DNA of 48,636 bases from NCBI RefSeq assembly GCF_004348595.1, contig NZ_SMKD01000030.1, forward strand, positions 1 to 48,636. Direction: 5' to 3'. The translations under genes and the position numbers were made by a program. Under the pieces are notes generated by a model, which made no database searches, was not told the DNA's origin, and saw only the letters and a program-made list of their open reading frames with translations. Numbering within the stretch: position 1 is the stretch's first letter; every line of letters begins with the position of its first letter. Shown in pieces: positions 18,959 through 31,153 of the stretch. The stretch is from Micromonospora sp. KC723 (GTDB lineage: Bacteria > Actinomycetota > Actinomycetes > Mycobacteriales > Micromonosporaceae).

Positions 18959-20122
18959 ACCTCGATCGTGCCTCGCCGGCTGCTGTCCCGCCGGCTACGT
19001 ACCGCCGACCTGATCGCCGTCGACGTACTACTGGCACTGTCGCTGTTCGCGCTCTGCGCGTACGCGGCGGCCGAGGTTCCGTTGACCGTCGGCGTACGAG
19101 AACCGGTCTGGATCTCCGTGTCCGCGGCCGCGTTGGTCGGCGGGCCGGTCGCGGTGCGACGGATCTGGCCCCTGACCGTGCTCGGCGTGGTCTTCGTCTC
19201 GTCCGCCGTCGTGCTGCTCTCCGGCGTCATCCCCGACTACGCGGCGGTGCCACCGTTTCTGGCGCTCGCCTGCGCGCTCTACACGGTCGGGGCCGCGCGT
19301 CCCCGCCGCCGGTCCGTGCCGGCCCTGATCGCCTGCCTCGCGGGGACGTTGGTGCTGCTGGTGGGAATCCCGGTCACCGAGGCCGGCAGTGCCGCGAGCG
19401 CCGCGACCGTCGCCTTCGTGGTCATGCTGACGGGCATGGCGTGGCTGCTCGGACGGGCCGCTCGGGAACGCCGGACCTACGCCGCGCAGACCGCGGAACA
19501 GTTGACCCACCGGGCGGTCAGCGACGAGCGGCTGCGCATCGCCCGCGAGATGCACGACATCGTGTCCCACAGCATGAGCCTCATCGCGGTGAAGGCCGCG
19601 GTCGGCAACCACGTCGCGGAGACCAGCCCGGCCGAGGCCCGCGAGGCGCTGCGCGTCATCGAGACGACCAGCCGTGGGGCGCTGGCGGAGTTGCGCCGGA
19701 CGTTGGGGGTGCTGCGAGACGACCCGTCGTACGCGCCCACGCCCGGCCTGCGTGACCTCGCCACGCTGGCCGACCAGGCGGCGGCCGGCGGCGTCGACGT
19801 GGAGATGACCGTGACAGGCGACGACGACCTGCCGGCGGGTGTCGGCCTGTCGGTCTTCCGGATCGTGCAGGAAGCCCTGACCAACGTGGTGAGACACGCG
19901 GCACCCGCCCGATGCCGCGTCACCGTGACGGTGGAGTCGGGAGAGGTTCGCATCGAGGTGACCGACGACGGACGGCGTGGCAGCCGTGCGCGCTCCGGCG
20001 GCCACGGGCTGATCGGGATGCGCGAGCGGGTCGGCATGTACCGTGGCGAGCTCAGTGCCGGTCCGTGCCCGGAGGGCGGCTTCCGGGTGGCCGGCAGGCT
20101 CCCGTACGCGACGGTGCGATGA
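18956..20122 (+). CDS. Sensor histidine kinase, NarL/LiaS-like (HisKA_3)
   Basis: A 388-residue kinase. The first 165 residues hold about five membrane helices (VDVLLALSLFALCAY, ISVSAAALVGG, LTVLGVVFVSSAVVLLSG, ALIACLAGTLVLLVGIP, ATVAFVVMLTGMAWLLG) with almost no external domain, so sensing is probably within the membrane. The phospho-acceptor is His200 in RLRIAREMHDIVSHSM, the HisKA_3 type. The ATP-binding domain has VQEALTNVVRHA and GLIGMRERVGMYRGEL. The GTG at 18956 begins the first helix; the longer upstream frame is antisense to the ATPase gene. The stop codon overlaps the response regulator start (ATGA). The likely target is the divergent FtsX-type transporter. Confidence 0.9.
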   Translation: MTSIVPRRLLSRRLRTADLIAVDVLLALSLFALCAYAAAEVPLTVGVREPVWISVSAAALVGGPVAVRRIWPLTVLGVVFVSSAVVLLSGVIPDYAAVPPFLALACALYTVGAARPRRRSVPALIACLAGTLVLLVGIPVTEAGSAASAATVAFVVMLTGMAWLLGRAARERRTYAAQTAEQLTHRAVSDERLRIAREMHDIVSHSMSLIAVKAAVGNHVAETSPAEAREALRVIETTSRGALAELRRTLGVLRDDPSYAPTPGLRDLATLADQAAAGGVDVEMTVTGDDDLPAGVGLSVFRIVQEALTNVVRHAAPARCRVTVTVESGEVRIEVTDDGRRGSRARSGGHGLIGMRERVGMYRGELSAGPCPEGGFRVAGRLPYATVR

Positions 20123-20832
20123 TCCGCGTCCTGATCGCCGACGACCAGGCGTTGCTGCGGGGCAGCTTCCGCGTGCTGGTCGACTCGGTTCCCGGGCTGA
20201 CGGCCGTCGCGGAGGCGGGCACCGGCGCGGAGGCGGTCACCCTGGCTCGCCAGCACCTGCCGGACGTGGTGCTCATGGACGTACGCATGCCGGAGATGGA
20301 CGGCATCGAGGCGACCCGGCAGATCTGTGCTGACCACCGGACCGCGTCGACCCGCGTGCTGATCCTGACCACCTTCGACCTGGACGAGTACGTTTACGGG
20401 GCGTTGCGCGCGGGCGCCAGCGGTTTTCTGCTCAAGGACACGCCGCCGGCCGATCTGCTGACGGCGATCTCGGTGGTTGCCGGGGGTGACGGGCTGCTCG
20501 CGCCGACGGTGACCCGCCGGCTCATCGCGGAGTTCGCCCGCCGTCCGGCGCCTGACCGCCCGTTGGCCCGTCAGTTGGCCGGGGTCACCGACCGGGAGCG
20601 TGAGGTGCTCACGTTGGTCGCCTACGGTCTGTCCAACACCGAGATCGCCGAGCGGCTGGTCCTGAGCATGGCCACGGTGAAGACCCACGTGGGTCGCCTG
20701 CTCACCAAGTTGCACGCACGCGACCGGGCGCAACTGGTCATCATCGCGTACGAGACCGGGCTGATCTCCCCGAGCCGTCACCGGTCCTGGACGCCGTCAC
20801 CGTCTCCTCCCCGTCCACCGGAGCGCCGGTGA
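20119..20832 (+). CDS. NarL/FixJ-family response regulator
   Basis: A 237-residue regulator. The receiver domain has the acidic pocket IADDQ (Asp8, Asp9), phospho-acceptor Asp54 ([13 protein letters not shown]) and the switch Lys in [12 protein letters not shown]. The LuxR-type helix-turn-helix is [13 protein letters not shown] ([36 protein letters not shown] in parts, about 155-195). The last 25 residues, rich in Ser/Pro/Arg, are unusual and are encoded where the gene overlaps the 3' end of the convergent exporter gene. It is the partner of the upstream histidine kinase by ATGA overlap. Confidence 0.92.
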   Translation: MIRVLIADDQALLRGSFRVLVDSVPGLTAVAEAGTGAEAVTLARQHLPDVVLMDVRMPEMDGIEATRQICADHRTASTRVLILTTFDLDEYVYGALRAGASGFLLKDTPPADLLTAISVVAGGDGLLAPTVTRRLIAEFARRPAPDRPLARQLAGVTDREREVLTLVAYGLSNTEIAERLVLSMATVKTHVGRLLTKLHARDRAQLVIIAYETGLISPSRHRSWTPSPSPPRPPERR

Positions 20833-22795
20833 ACTGCGACCGGTACAGCCGGTGGTAGGCGCCCTGCGCGGCGAGCAGCTCCTCGTGGGTGCCCTGCTCG
20901 ACGATCCGGCCGTTCTCCATCATCAGGATCAGGTCGGCGTCGCGGATCGTGGATAGCCGGTGCGCGATGACGAAGCTGGTCCGTTCCGAGCGCAGCGCCG
21001 CCATCGCCCGCTGGAGCAGCACCTCGGTACGGGTGTCCACCGAGCTGGTCGCCTCGTCGAGGATGAGCAGCGACGGCTCGGCCAGGAACGCCCGGGCGAT
21101 GGTGATGAGCTGCTTCTCGCCGGCGCTGACGTTGCTGCCCTCCTCGTCGATCACGGTGTCGTACCCGTCGGGCAGGCTGCGGACGAACCGGTCCACGAAG
21201 GTGGCGCGGGCGGCGGCGAGGATCTCCTCCTCCGTCGCGTCGGGCCGCCCGTAGGCGATGTTGTCCCGGATCGTGCCGCCGAACAGCCAGGCGTCCTGCA
21301 GCACCATGCCGACCCGGCCACGCAGGTCGTCCCGGCGCAGCGTGGTGACGTCCACCCCGTCGAGGGTGATCCGACCGGCGTCCAGCTCGTAGAAGCGCAG
21401 GATCAGGTTGACCAGGGTGGTCTTGCCGGCCCCGGTGGGACCGACGATCGCCACGGTGTGGCCGGGCTCGGCGACCAACGACAGGTCCTCGATCAGCGGC
21501 TTGTCCGGGTCGTACCGGAAGGAGACGTGCGCGAACTCGACCCGGCCGCGCGGGTCGGTGACCCGGGCAGGCGGCTCCGGGTCGGGACTCTGCTCCTCGG
21601 CGTCGAGCACCGCGAACACCCGCTCCGCCGACGCGACACCGGACTGGAGCAGGTTGGCCATCGACGCGACCTGGGTGAGCGGCTGGGTGAACTGCCGGGA
21701 GTACTGGATGAACGCCTGCACGTCGCCGAGGCTCATCGAGCCGGACGCCACCCGCAGCCCGCCGACCACGGCGATCGCCACGTAGCTGAGGTTCCCGATG
21801 AAGAACATCGCCGGCATGATGATCCCGGAGATGAACTGCGCGCCGAAGCTGGCCCGGAACAGCTCCTCGTTCTTGGCGTGGAAGGCCGCCTCCACCTCAT
21901 GTTGCCGCCCGAAGACCTTCACCAGCTCGTGGCCGGTGAACGCCTCCTCGACCTGGCCGTTCAGCTCGCCGGTGTGGGTCCACTGGGCGATGAACCTGCG
22001 CTGCGACCGCTTGGCGATCTGTGCGGTCACCACCACCGACAACGGCACCGCCACCAGGGCGACCAGGGCCAGCAGCGGCGAGATCCAGAACATCATCACC
22101 AGGACGCCGACCACGGTGAGCAGCGAGGTGAGCAGCTGGCTCAGGGTCTGCGAGAGGGTCTGCGAGATGTTGTCGATGTCGTTGGTGACCCGGCTGAGCA
22201 GTTCGCCGCGGGGCTGCCGGTCGAAGTAGGGCAGCGGCAGCCGGTGCAGCTTCTCCTCCACCTCGGCGCGCAGCCGCAGCACGGTGGCCTGAACGACCCC
22301 GTTGAGCAGCCAGCCCTGCCACCACATCAGCAGGCTCGCGCCCAGGTAGAGCACGACGGCGAGGGCCAGCGTGCGGCCCAACGCGGTGAAGTCGATGCCC
22401 ACGCCGGGCACCACGTCCATCCGGGCCAGCATGTCGGCGAAGTTCTCGTTGCCCGCGGCCCGGGCTCCCGCCACCGCCTGCTCGACCGTGCTTCCGGGAG
22501 GCAGTTGCCGCCCGATCACCCCGGCGAAGATGATGTCGGTGGCGTGGCCGAGGATCTTCGGGCCGGTCACGGTGGCGGCGACGCTGGCCACCGCCAGGCC
22601 GACGATCGCCGCCAGGTGCAGCCGGTGCGGTCGTAGCCGGCCCAGCAGCCGGCGGGTGGACGGCCCGAAGTTCAGCGATCTCTCCGCCGGCATGCCGGCG
22701 CCCATCCACGGCGGGCCGCCGCTGCCCCGGCCCGGCGGCAGCCGCTTCGGCGTCTGCGCCGCCGTGGCCGTCTTCTGCTCGGGTACGGTGCTCAT
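20741..22795 (-). CDS. ABC exporter half-transporter, canonical-Walker subunit
   Basis: A 684-residue fused membrane/ATPase protein. A long cytoplasmic N-terminal region (about 60 residues, Pro/Gly-rich) is followed by six membrane helices between about 70 and 350 and an ATPase domain: Walker [11 protein letters not shown]-loop [11 protein letters not shown], signature NVSAGEKQL (replacing LSGGQ), Walker [13 protein letters not shown] with catalytic Glu, and H-loop IAHRLST. It overlaps the upstream partner gene by ATGA. The partner has the reciprocal defects, so the two form an asymmetric heterodimer. Family members export drugs, lipids or peptides. The C-terminal tail overlaps the response regulator gene by 92 bp on the opposite strand. 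Confidence 0.92.
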   Translation of the reverse strand: MSTVPEQKTATAAQTPKRLPPGRGSGGPPWMGAGMPAERSLNFGPSTRRLLGRLRPHRLHLAAIVGLAVASVAATVTGPKILGHATDIIFAGVIGRQLPPGSTVEQAVAGARAAGNENFADMLARMDVVPGVGIDFTALGRTLALAVVLYLGASLLMWWQGWLLNGVVQATVLRLRAEVEEKLHRLPLPYFDRQPRGELLSRVTNDIDNISQTLSQTLSQLLTSLLTVVGVLVMMFWISPLLALVALVAVPLSVVVTAQIAKRSQRRFIAQWTHTGELNGQVEEAFTGHELVKVFGRQHEVEAAFHAKNEELFRASFGAQFISGIIMPAMFFIGNLSYVAIAVVGGLRVASGSMSLGDVQAFIQYSRQFTQPLTQVASMANLLQSGVASAERVFAVLDAEEQSPDPEPPARVTDPRGRVEFAHVSFRYDPDKPLIEDLSLVAEPGHTVAIVGPTGAGKTTLVNLILRFYELDAGRITLDGVDVTTLRRDDLRGRVGMVLQDAWLFGGTIRDNIAYGRPDATEEEILAAARATFVDRFVRSLPDGYDTVIDEEGSNVSAGEKQLITIARAFLAEPSLLILDEATSSVDTRTEVLLQRAMAALRSERTSFVIAHRLSTIRDADLILMMENGRIVEQGTHEELLAAQGAYHRLYRSQFTGAPVDGEETVTASRTGDGSGRSARSRTR

Positions 22796-24525
22796 GCCGT
22801 CACCTCCGCCGTCTGCTGGGACGCCACGATCTCGGCGTACGTCGGGCAGGTGTCCAGCAGTTCCTCGTGTCGTCCCATTCCGACGACGCCCCCGTCCTCT
22901 AGCACGATGATCTGGTCGGCGTCGACGATCGTGGAGACCCGTTGGGCCACGATCACCACCGCCGCGTCCGCGGTGACCGGCCGCAGCGCCGCCCGCAACC
23001 GGGCGTCGGTGCCGAGGTCGAGCGCCGAGAACGAGTCGTCGAACAGGTAGATCTCCGGCCTGCGGACCAGTGCGCGGGCGATGGCGAGCCGCTGCCGCTG
23101 CCCACCGGAGACGTTCGTGCCGCCCTGCGCGATCGGGGCGGCCAGGCCGCCGGGCATCTGCGCGACGAACTCGCGGGCCTGGGCGGTCTCCAGCGCCGCC
23201 CACAGTTCCGGGTCGGTGGCGTCCGGGTTGCCGTACCGCAGGTTGCTGGCGACCGTGCCGGTGAACAGGTACGGCCGCTGCGGCACCAGCCCGATCCGCC
23301 GCCACAGCTCGTCGGGGGCCAGCTCACGGACGTCCACCCCGTCCACCAGCACCGCGCCGGCTGTCGGGTCGACCAGGCGCGGGATCAGGCTGAGCAGGGT
23401 GGTCTTGCCGGCGCCGGTGGCGCCGACGATCGCGGTGGTCCGACCGGGCGTGGCGCGGAACGAGATGCCGCGCAGCACCGGCGCGCTGGCCCCCGGGTAC
23501 TGGAAGGAGACGTCCCGCAGTTCCAGCTCGCCCCGGCGCTCGACCCGGGTCACCGGCCTGGCCGGGGGCACCACCGAGGAGTCGGTGTCCAGCACCTCGA
23601 CGATCCGCTCGGCGCAGACCGCCGCGCGCGGCACCATCATCAGCATGAAGGTCGCCATCATGACGGCCATCAGGATCTGCATCAGGTACTGCAGGAACGC
23701 GGTCAGCGCGCCGACCTGGATCTGGCCGGCGTCCACCCGGGCCGCGCCGAACCAGAGGACCGCGACGCTGGAGACGTTGAGGATCAGCATCACGATCGGG
23801 AAGATCAGTGCCTGGAGGCGGCCGACCCGCAGGGCGGTCGCCGTCAGGTCGGTGTTGGCCACCGCGAAGCGGTCCGTCTCGTACGGCTCGCGGACGAACG
23901 CGCGGACCACCCGGATGCCGGTGATCTGCTCGCGCAGCACCCGGTTGACCGTGTCGATCCGGGTCTGCATCAGCCGGAAGCCCGGCACCATCCGCCGGAT
24001 GACCAGCCCCAGCGCGATCGCCAGCACCGGTACGCTGACCAGCAGCAGCCAGGAGAGCCCCACGTCCTCCCGCAGCGCCATCACCACGCCGCCGACGCTC
24101 ATGATCGGCGCGGCGACCAGCATGGTGCAGCTCATCAGCACGAGCATCTGCACCTGCTGCACGTCGTTGGTGTTGCGGGTGATCAGCGAGGGTGCGCCGA
24201 AGCGGGCCACCTCGCGGGCGGAGAACCGGTTGACCTGCCCGAAGATCTCGGCCCGTACGTCCCGCCCGAAGGCCGTCGCGGTGTGTGCGCCGAAGTAGAC
24301 GGCCGCCACCGAGCAGACGATCTGCACCAGGCTGACCAGCAGCATCCAGCCGCCGGTCCGCAGGATGTAGTCGGTGTCGCCCCGGGCCACGCCCAGGTCG
24401 ATGATGTCGGCGTTGAGGCTCGGCAGGTAGAGCGAGGCCATCGTGCCGACGAACTGGAACAGCACCACCGCCAGCAGCGGCCGGTGGTACGGCTTCAGGA
24501 AGTCGCGCAGCAGGCGGGTCAGCAC
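22792..24525 (-). CDS. ABC exporter half-transporter, degenerate-Walker B subunit
   Basis: A 577-residue fused membrane/ATPase protein. Six helices lie between about 15 and 300; the ATPase has Walker [11 protein letters not shown]-loop [11 protein letters not shown] and a canonical signature [15 protein letters not shown]. Walker B, however, reads [12 protein letters not shown] (Asp in place of the catalytic Glu), and the switch His is Gln ([10 protein letters not shown]). These are the hallmarks of the degenerate site in heterodimeric exporters. The GTG at 24525 overlaps the MarR stop codon by seven bases. The longer upstream frame is antisense-like or shadow sequence within marR and was excluded. 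Confidence 0.92.
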   Translation of the reverse strand: MLTRLLRDFLKPYHRPLLAVVLFQFVGTMASLYLPSLNADIIDLGVARGDTDYILRTGGWMLLVSLVQIVCSVAAVYFGAHTATAFGRDVRAEIFGQVNRFSAREVARFGAPSLITRNTNDVQQVQMLVLMSCTMLVAAPIMSVGGVVMALREDVGLSWLLLVSVPVLAIALGLVIRRMVPGFRLMQTRIDTVNRVLREQITGIRVVRAFVREPYETDRFAVANTDLTATALRVGRLQALIFPIVMLILNVSSVAVLWFGAARVDAGQIQVGALTAFLQYLMQILMAVMMATFMLMMVPRAAVCAERIVEVLDTDSSVVPPARPVTRVERRGELELRDVSFQYPGASAPVLRGISFRATPGRTTAIVGATGAGKTTLLSLIPRLVDPTAGAVLVDGVDVRELAPDELWRRIGLVPQRPYLFTGTVASNLRYGNPDATDPELWAALETAQAREFVAQMPGGLAAPIAQGGTNVSGGQRQRLAIARALVRRPEIYLFDDSFSALDLGTDARLRAALRPVTADAAVVIVAQRVSTIVDADQIIVLEDGGVVGMGRHEELLDTCPTYAEIVASQQTAEVTA

Positions 24526-25046
24526 CGGCCGCCCCCCGGCGTCGTCCCGTCCGGATCCTGCACTCGTGGGTTCAACCTGCTGTCCTCCCCGTCGGACATG
24601 GCCATGATCAACTCGGTCAGGAACTCCCGGATCACCGCCTTCTTCGCCGGATCGGCGTCGACGGCGGTGAGCGGGTTGTCGCTGTGGATCAGGTCGGTGA
24701 GCCGCCGCAGGTGTTCGCGCCCCTTGTCGGTCAGGGCGAGCTGCACCGAGCGGCGGTCCGTGGTGTCCCGGCGGCGGACGACGAAACCGTCGCGTTCCAG
24801 CGTGTCGACGATTCCGGTGAGGGTGGCCGGCCGGACGAAGCAGTGCTCGGCGACCTCCCGGTGGGTGGCGTCCTCCGTGCGGGCCAGGATGAACAGCACC
24901 CGCATCCCGGCCGGGGTGAGGCCGTGGTGTTCGGCCAGGTAGCGCCCCCAGTGCTGGTCCAGGAGGTGGCCCGCGACCGAGACGAGTCGTGCCGTCGGCG
25001 CCTGGCGCAACGCGTCCGGCCGGTGGGCCGGTGGTTCCATCTGCAC
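24519..25046 (-). CDS. MarR-family transcriptional regulator of the adjacent exporter
   Basis: A 175-residue winged-helix protein. The DNA-binding part is about 45-110: MRVLFILARTEDATHREVAEHCFVRPATLTGIVDTLERDGFVVRRRDTTDRRSVQLALTDKG in sequence, with the DxRS wing. C-terminal helices about 115-160 would dimerise. It is the first gene of a three-gene unit with both exporter subunits, all overlapping, so it very probably represses them until a ligand binds. GTG at 25046 is the likely start because a perfect-spacing promoter ends seven bases before it; an ATG two codons later is possible. Confidence 0.9.
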   Translation of the reverse strand: MQMEPPAHRPDALRQAPTARLVSVAGHLLDQHWGRYLAEHHGLTPAGMRVLFILARTEDATHREVAEHCFVRPATLTGIVDTLERDGFVVRRRDTTDRRSVQLALTDKGREHLRRLTDLIHSDNPLTAVDADPAKKAVIREFLTELIMAMSDGEDSRLNPRVQDPDGTTPGGGRC

Positions 25047-25081
25047 GGTTGTAGGTTAGCCCCAAACGATAAGGGGCCAAA
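25046..25081 (-). promoter_or_regulatory. Promoter and operator of the marR-exporter unit
   Basis: On the minus strand TTTGGC (25081-25076), a 17-bp spacer and TAACCT (25058-25053) form a promoter whose start would fall on the GTG at 25046, giving a leaderless message. The spacer holds an inverted repeat GCCCC-N9-GGGGC (25059-25063 / 25073-25077), placed where MarR would block polymerase. Confidence 0.55.
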
Positions 25082-25151
25082 CTAATTTACGGTGGCGCGT
25101 CACCCGGGTCCGGGGCCGGCTGCCGGAATCGGACGGCCTGGTCGGGACCGG

Positions 25152-28435
<3,284 letters not shown>

Positions 28436-28541
28436 CTTGGGGGCTCCTCCCGGGAGGTCGTTGACCGGGAGTGTATCGGCCGTGCCAGAAGCCCTAACGA
28501 TCGATCAGTGTGGGATGCCGCACTGTCTGCCCGCCCTGTAG

Positions 28542-28570
28542 TCAAACTTGTTTATTAAGCTTGTCTGATG
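28542..28570 (+). promoter_or_regulatory. padR promoter region with imperfect inverted repeat
   Basis: CAAACTT-N7-AAGCTTG (28543-28563) is inverted with one mismatch. TAAGCT (28556-28561) lies within it, exactly 6 nt before the padR ATG, with no ribosome binding site. This suggests a leaderless, autoregulated promoter. Confidence 0.45.
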
Positions 28571-29191
28571 TCTGCGACTCGGATGATGATTCTCGGTCTG
28601 GTCCGCTGGATGCAGCCCGTGCACGGCTACGACGTGCGCCGGGAACTGCTCAGCTGGAACGCCGACAAGTGGGCCAACGTCCAGCCCGGGTCGATCTACC
28701 ACGCGCTGCGCAAGCTCGCCGAGGAGGGGCTGCTGCGGGAGGTGGCCACCGAGCAGGTCGGGGCCCGGCCGGCCCGCACCACGTACGAGGTCACGCCGAA
28801 GGGTGAGGACGAGTTCGAGACGCTGCTGCGCGGTTTCTGGTGGCGGCTGCACGAGGTGCCCGACCCGTTCGCGGCGGCCTTCTCCTTTCTGCCGGCGATG
28901 CCGCCCGAGGAGGCGTCGGCCGCGTTGCGCAACCGGGCCACCCAACTGCGGGCGGGGGTCGAGTGGATGCGGGCCTCGTTGCAGTCGGATTGGATGCGGG
29001 AGGCCAGGCCGGTGCACGTGGCCTGGATGTTCGAACTCTGGTCGGACCGGGCAGAGGTGGAGATCGCCTGGTGCGAGCGGGTCGCCGAGCGGCTCGACTC
29101 CGGGGTGTCGTACCTGCCCGCGGGGCTGGAGCGCGCGCCGGGATGGTCGGGTTGGCGGGAACGGCTGCCGCCACGGGACGAGGGCGCGTAA
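28568..29191 (+). CDS. PadR-family transcriptional regulator
   Basis: A 207-residue regulator. The N-terminal winged helix is about 1-85 (MMILGLVRWMQPVHGYDVRR, then NVQPGSIYHALRKLAEEGLL, and the wing TTYEVTPKGEDEFETLL). The C-terminal half is a longer helical region, as in the PadR-s2/Vir group. It is immediately upstream of a DrrAB-like transporter on the same strand (127 bp gap), the usual partner of PadR repressors in actinomycetes. The start codon lacks a Shine-Dalgarno but has a -10 just upstream. Confidence 0.9.
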   Translation: MSATRMMILGLVRWMQPVHGYDVRRELLSWNADKWANVQPGSIYHALRKLAEEGLLREVATEQVGARPARTTYEVTPKGEDEFETLLRGFWWRLHEVPDPFAAAFSFLPAMPPEEASAALRNRATQLRAGVEWMRASLQSDWMREARPVHVAWMFELWSDRAEVEIAWCERVAERLDSGVSYLPAGLERAPGWSGWRERLPPRDEGA

Positions 29192-29194
29192 TAT

Positions 29195-29229
29195 TCAATG
29201 TTGACCAGAAGAGTTATATCGCGTTAGCC
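29195..29229 (+). promoter_or_regulatory. Candidate promoter of the DrrAB-like transporter with PadR-like motif
   Basis: TTGACC (29201-29206), 17 bp, TTAGCC (29224-29229) is a reasonable promoter. TCAATGTTG (29195-29203) overlaps its -35 and resembles TCAAACTTG (28542-28550) at the padR promoter, 7 of 9 bases. Confidence 0.45.
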
Positions 29230-29318
29230 TGCTGCCGCACAGCACGGGGGAACGCGCCGTCCGGCGTCGTGCCCGGGGGAGGGTCGGTGCGCCCGGCCCT
29301 GGACGACCAGGAGCAGAA

Positions 29319-30278
29319 ATGATCGAGACCAGAGGGCTGCGGAAATCGTTCCGCTCCCGACAGGGTCGGGAGACGAAGACCGTCGACGCCGTACGCGGGG
29401 TGGACCTGAAGGTCACCGAAGGGGAGATCTTCGGGTTCCTCGGGCCCAACGGCGCCGGCAAGACCACCACCCTGCGGATGCTCGCCACGCTGATCGAGCC
29501 GGACGGCGGCGAGGCCACCATCGCCGGGGCCGACCTGCGTGAGGATCCGGCCGAGGTACGTCGGCGAATCGGCTACGTCGCCCAGGGCGGCAGCACCTGG
29601 GAAGAATCCACCGCCCGCGAGGAACTGGTCCTCCAGGCCCGGATGTACGGCATCCGCAAGGCCGACGCGCACCGCCGTGCCGAACGGGCCCTGGCCGCCT
29701 TCCAGCTCACCGAGTACGCCGACCGCAAGTGCAAGACCTACTCCGGCGGTCAGCGGCGACGTGTGGAGATCGCTCTCGGCATCATCCACGAACCGAAGAT
29801 CGTCTTCCTGGACGAGCCGACCACCGGCCTCGACCCGCAGAGCCGCGCGCACATGTGGGACGAGATCCGCCGGCTGCGTATCGAGGGGATGACCGTCTTC
29901 ATCACCACCCACTACCTCGACGAGGCCGACGCGCTCTGCGACCGGATCGCGATCATGGACCATGGCGAGGTGGTCGCCGAGGGCACCCCGGCCGGGCTGA
30001 AGCGCGAGATCTCCGGCGACGTCGTGCTGGTCGGCCTCGACCTGGCAGCCACCCCGCAGGCCGCCCAACTGCTCGACAGCGAGGAGTACGTCACGAAGCT
30101 GGAGACCGTCGACGAGGGCGGCCTGCGCCTCCACGTCGACGACGGGGCCGTCGCCATCCCGCGGATCCTGCGCCGCGTCGACGCCGCCGGGCTGCCGCTG
30201 GCCTCCATCGAGCTGCACCGGCCCAGCCTCGACGACGTCTTCCTCACCAAGACCGGCCGCTCGCTGCGCGAGTCCTGA
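29319..30278 (+). CDS. ABC transporter ATP-binding protein, daunorubicin-resistance (DrrA) type
   Basis: A 319-residue ATPase. Walker A is GPNGAGKTTT, the Q-loop region is IGYVAQGGSTWEESTARE, the signature is YSGGQRRRVEIALGI, Walker B is KIVFLDEPTTGLDPQSR and the switch His is in ITTHYLDEADALC. About 80 residues follow the ATPase core and end ELHRPSLDDVFLTKTGRSL, the DrrA-type C-terminal domain. It energises the permease that follows 18 bp later. The substrate is unknown; family members export anthracyclines, other drugs or lipids. AGGAG precedes the ATG. Confidence 0.93.
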   Translation: MIETRGLRKSFRSRQGRETKTVDAVRGVDLKVTEGEIFGFLGPNGAGKTTTLRMLATLIEPDGGEATIAGADLREDPAEVRRRIGYVAQGGSTWEESTAREELVLQARMYGIRKADAHRRAERALAAFQLTEYADRKCKTYSGGQRRRVEIALGIIHEPKIVFLDEPTTGLDPQSRAHMWDEIRRLRIEGMTVFITTHYLDEADALCDRIAIMDHGEVVAEGTPAGLKREISGDVVLVGLDLAATPQAAQLLDSEEYVTKLETVDEGGLRLHVDDGAVAIPRILRRVDAAGLPLASIELHRPSLDDVFLTKTGRSLRES

Positions 30279-30296
30279 CCAACCGGAGACCTCACG

Positions 30297-31052
30297 ATGA
30301 AACTCGCCCGCGACACCTGGCTCATCTTCCAGCGCCAGTTCCAACTGCTGCTGCGCAACCCGGTCTGGGTCCTCGTCGGTGTCTTCCAGCCGGTGATGTA
30401 CCTGCTGCTCTTCGCCCCACTGCTCAAGCCCGCACTGAACGCCCCCACCCAGGCGGAGGCGTACAAGATCTTCGTCCCCGGCCTGCTGGTGCTGTTGGCC
30501 ATCTTCGGCGGACTCTTCCAGGGCTTCGGCCTGATCGCCGAACTGCGCGCCGGGGTCATCGAACGGTCCCGGGTCACCCCGGTCAGCCGGCTCGCCCTGC
30601 TGCTCGGCCGGTCCCTGCGCGACGTCGTCTCGCTGATCGCGCAGGCCGTCATCATCACCCTGCTGGCGTTCCTGTTCGACCTGCGGGTCTTCATCGGCGA
30701 CCTGCTGCTGGCGTACCTGATGCTGGCCCTGATCGCGCTGATGACCTCGGCCGTCTCCTACGGCGTCGCCCTCAAGGTCAAGAGCGAGGACGCACTCGCC
30801 CCGCTGATGAACACCGTCGCCCAGCCGGTGCTGCTGCTCTCCGGCATCCTGCTGCCGCTCACCTTCGCCCCGGGCTGGCTCCAGGGCGTCGCCGAGTGGA
30901 ACCCGTTCTCCTGGGCGGTCGACGGCACCCGGGCGCTGTTCGCCGGTGACCTCGGCAACGACAAGGTCTGGCAGGGGCTGGCCATCATCGCGGTGCTCGC
31001 CGCCGCCGGCGTCTTCTGGGCCGCGCGACAGTTCGCCCGCACCGTCCGCTGA
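30297..31052 (+). CDS. ABC-2 type transporter permease (DrrB-like)
   Basis: A 251-residue membrane protein with six helices: VWVLVGVFQPVMYLLLFAPL, LLVLLAIFGGLFQGFGLIAE, VVSLIAQAVIITLLAFLF, LLLAYLMLALIALMTSAVSYG, PLMNTVAQPVLLLSGILLPL and LAIIAVLAAAGVFWAARQ. The N-terminal amphipathic segment (WLIFQRQFQLLLRNPV) and the GVIERSRVTPVSRLALLLGRSLRD coupling helix are typical of ABC-2 exporters. GGAG lies ahead of the ATG. It forms a two-gene transporter with the preceding ATPase, probably repressed by the upstream PadR protein. Confidence 0.92.
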   Translation: MKLARDTWLIFQRQFQLLLRNPVWVLVGVFQPVMYLLLFAPLLKPALNAPTQAEAYKIFVPGLLVLLAIFGGLFQGFGLIAELRAGVIERSRVTPVSRLALLLGRSLRDVVSLIAQAVIITLLAFLFDLRVFIGDLLLAYLMLALIALMTSAVSYGVALKVKSEDALAPLMNTVAQPVLLLSGILLPLTFAPGWLQGVAEWNPFSWAVDGTRALFAGDLGNDKVWQGLAIIAVLAAAGVFWAARQFARTVR

Positions 31053-31087
31053 CGAGGCGCCTCCACCCTCCGGCCCGGCGATGACCG

Positions 31088-31150
31088 ACTCCGGTTGCGC
31101 CATACGGCGGTTGCGCCATGGCGGTCAGCCCGCCATGGCGCAACCGGAGT
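31088..31150. terminator. Compound inverted repeat between convergent genes (bidirectional terminator)
   Basis: Two alternative perfect hairpins share one right arm. The outer pairs 31088-31103 with 31135-31150 (16 bp, ACTCCGGTTGCGCCAT). The inner pairs 31108-31124 with 31130-31146 (17 bp, loop TCAGC). The sequence CGGTTGCGCCAT occurs twice directly (31092-31103, 31108-31119). It sits between the transporter permease and the convergent methyltransferase. Confidence 0.75.
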
Positions 31151-31153
31151 GGA

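Noticed and set aside
22796..23305. N-terminal extension of the second exporter subunit
   Set aside because: The extra 170 residues lie within the ATPase domain of the other subunit in another frame; the ATGA overlap at 22792-22795 gives the natural start.
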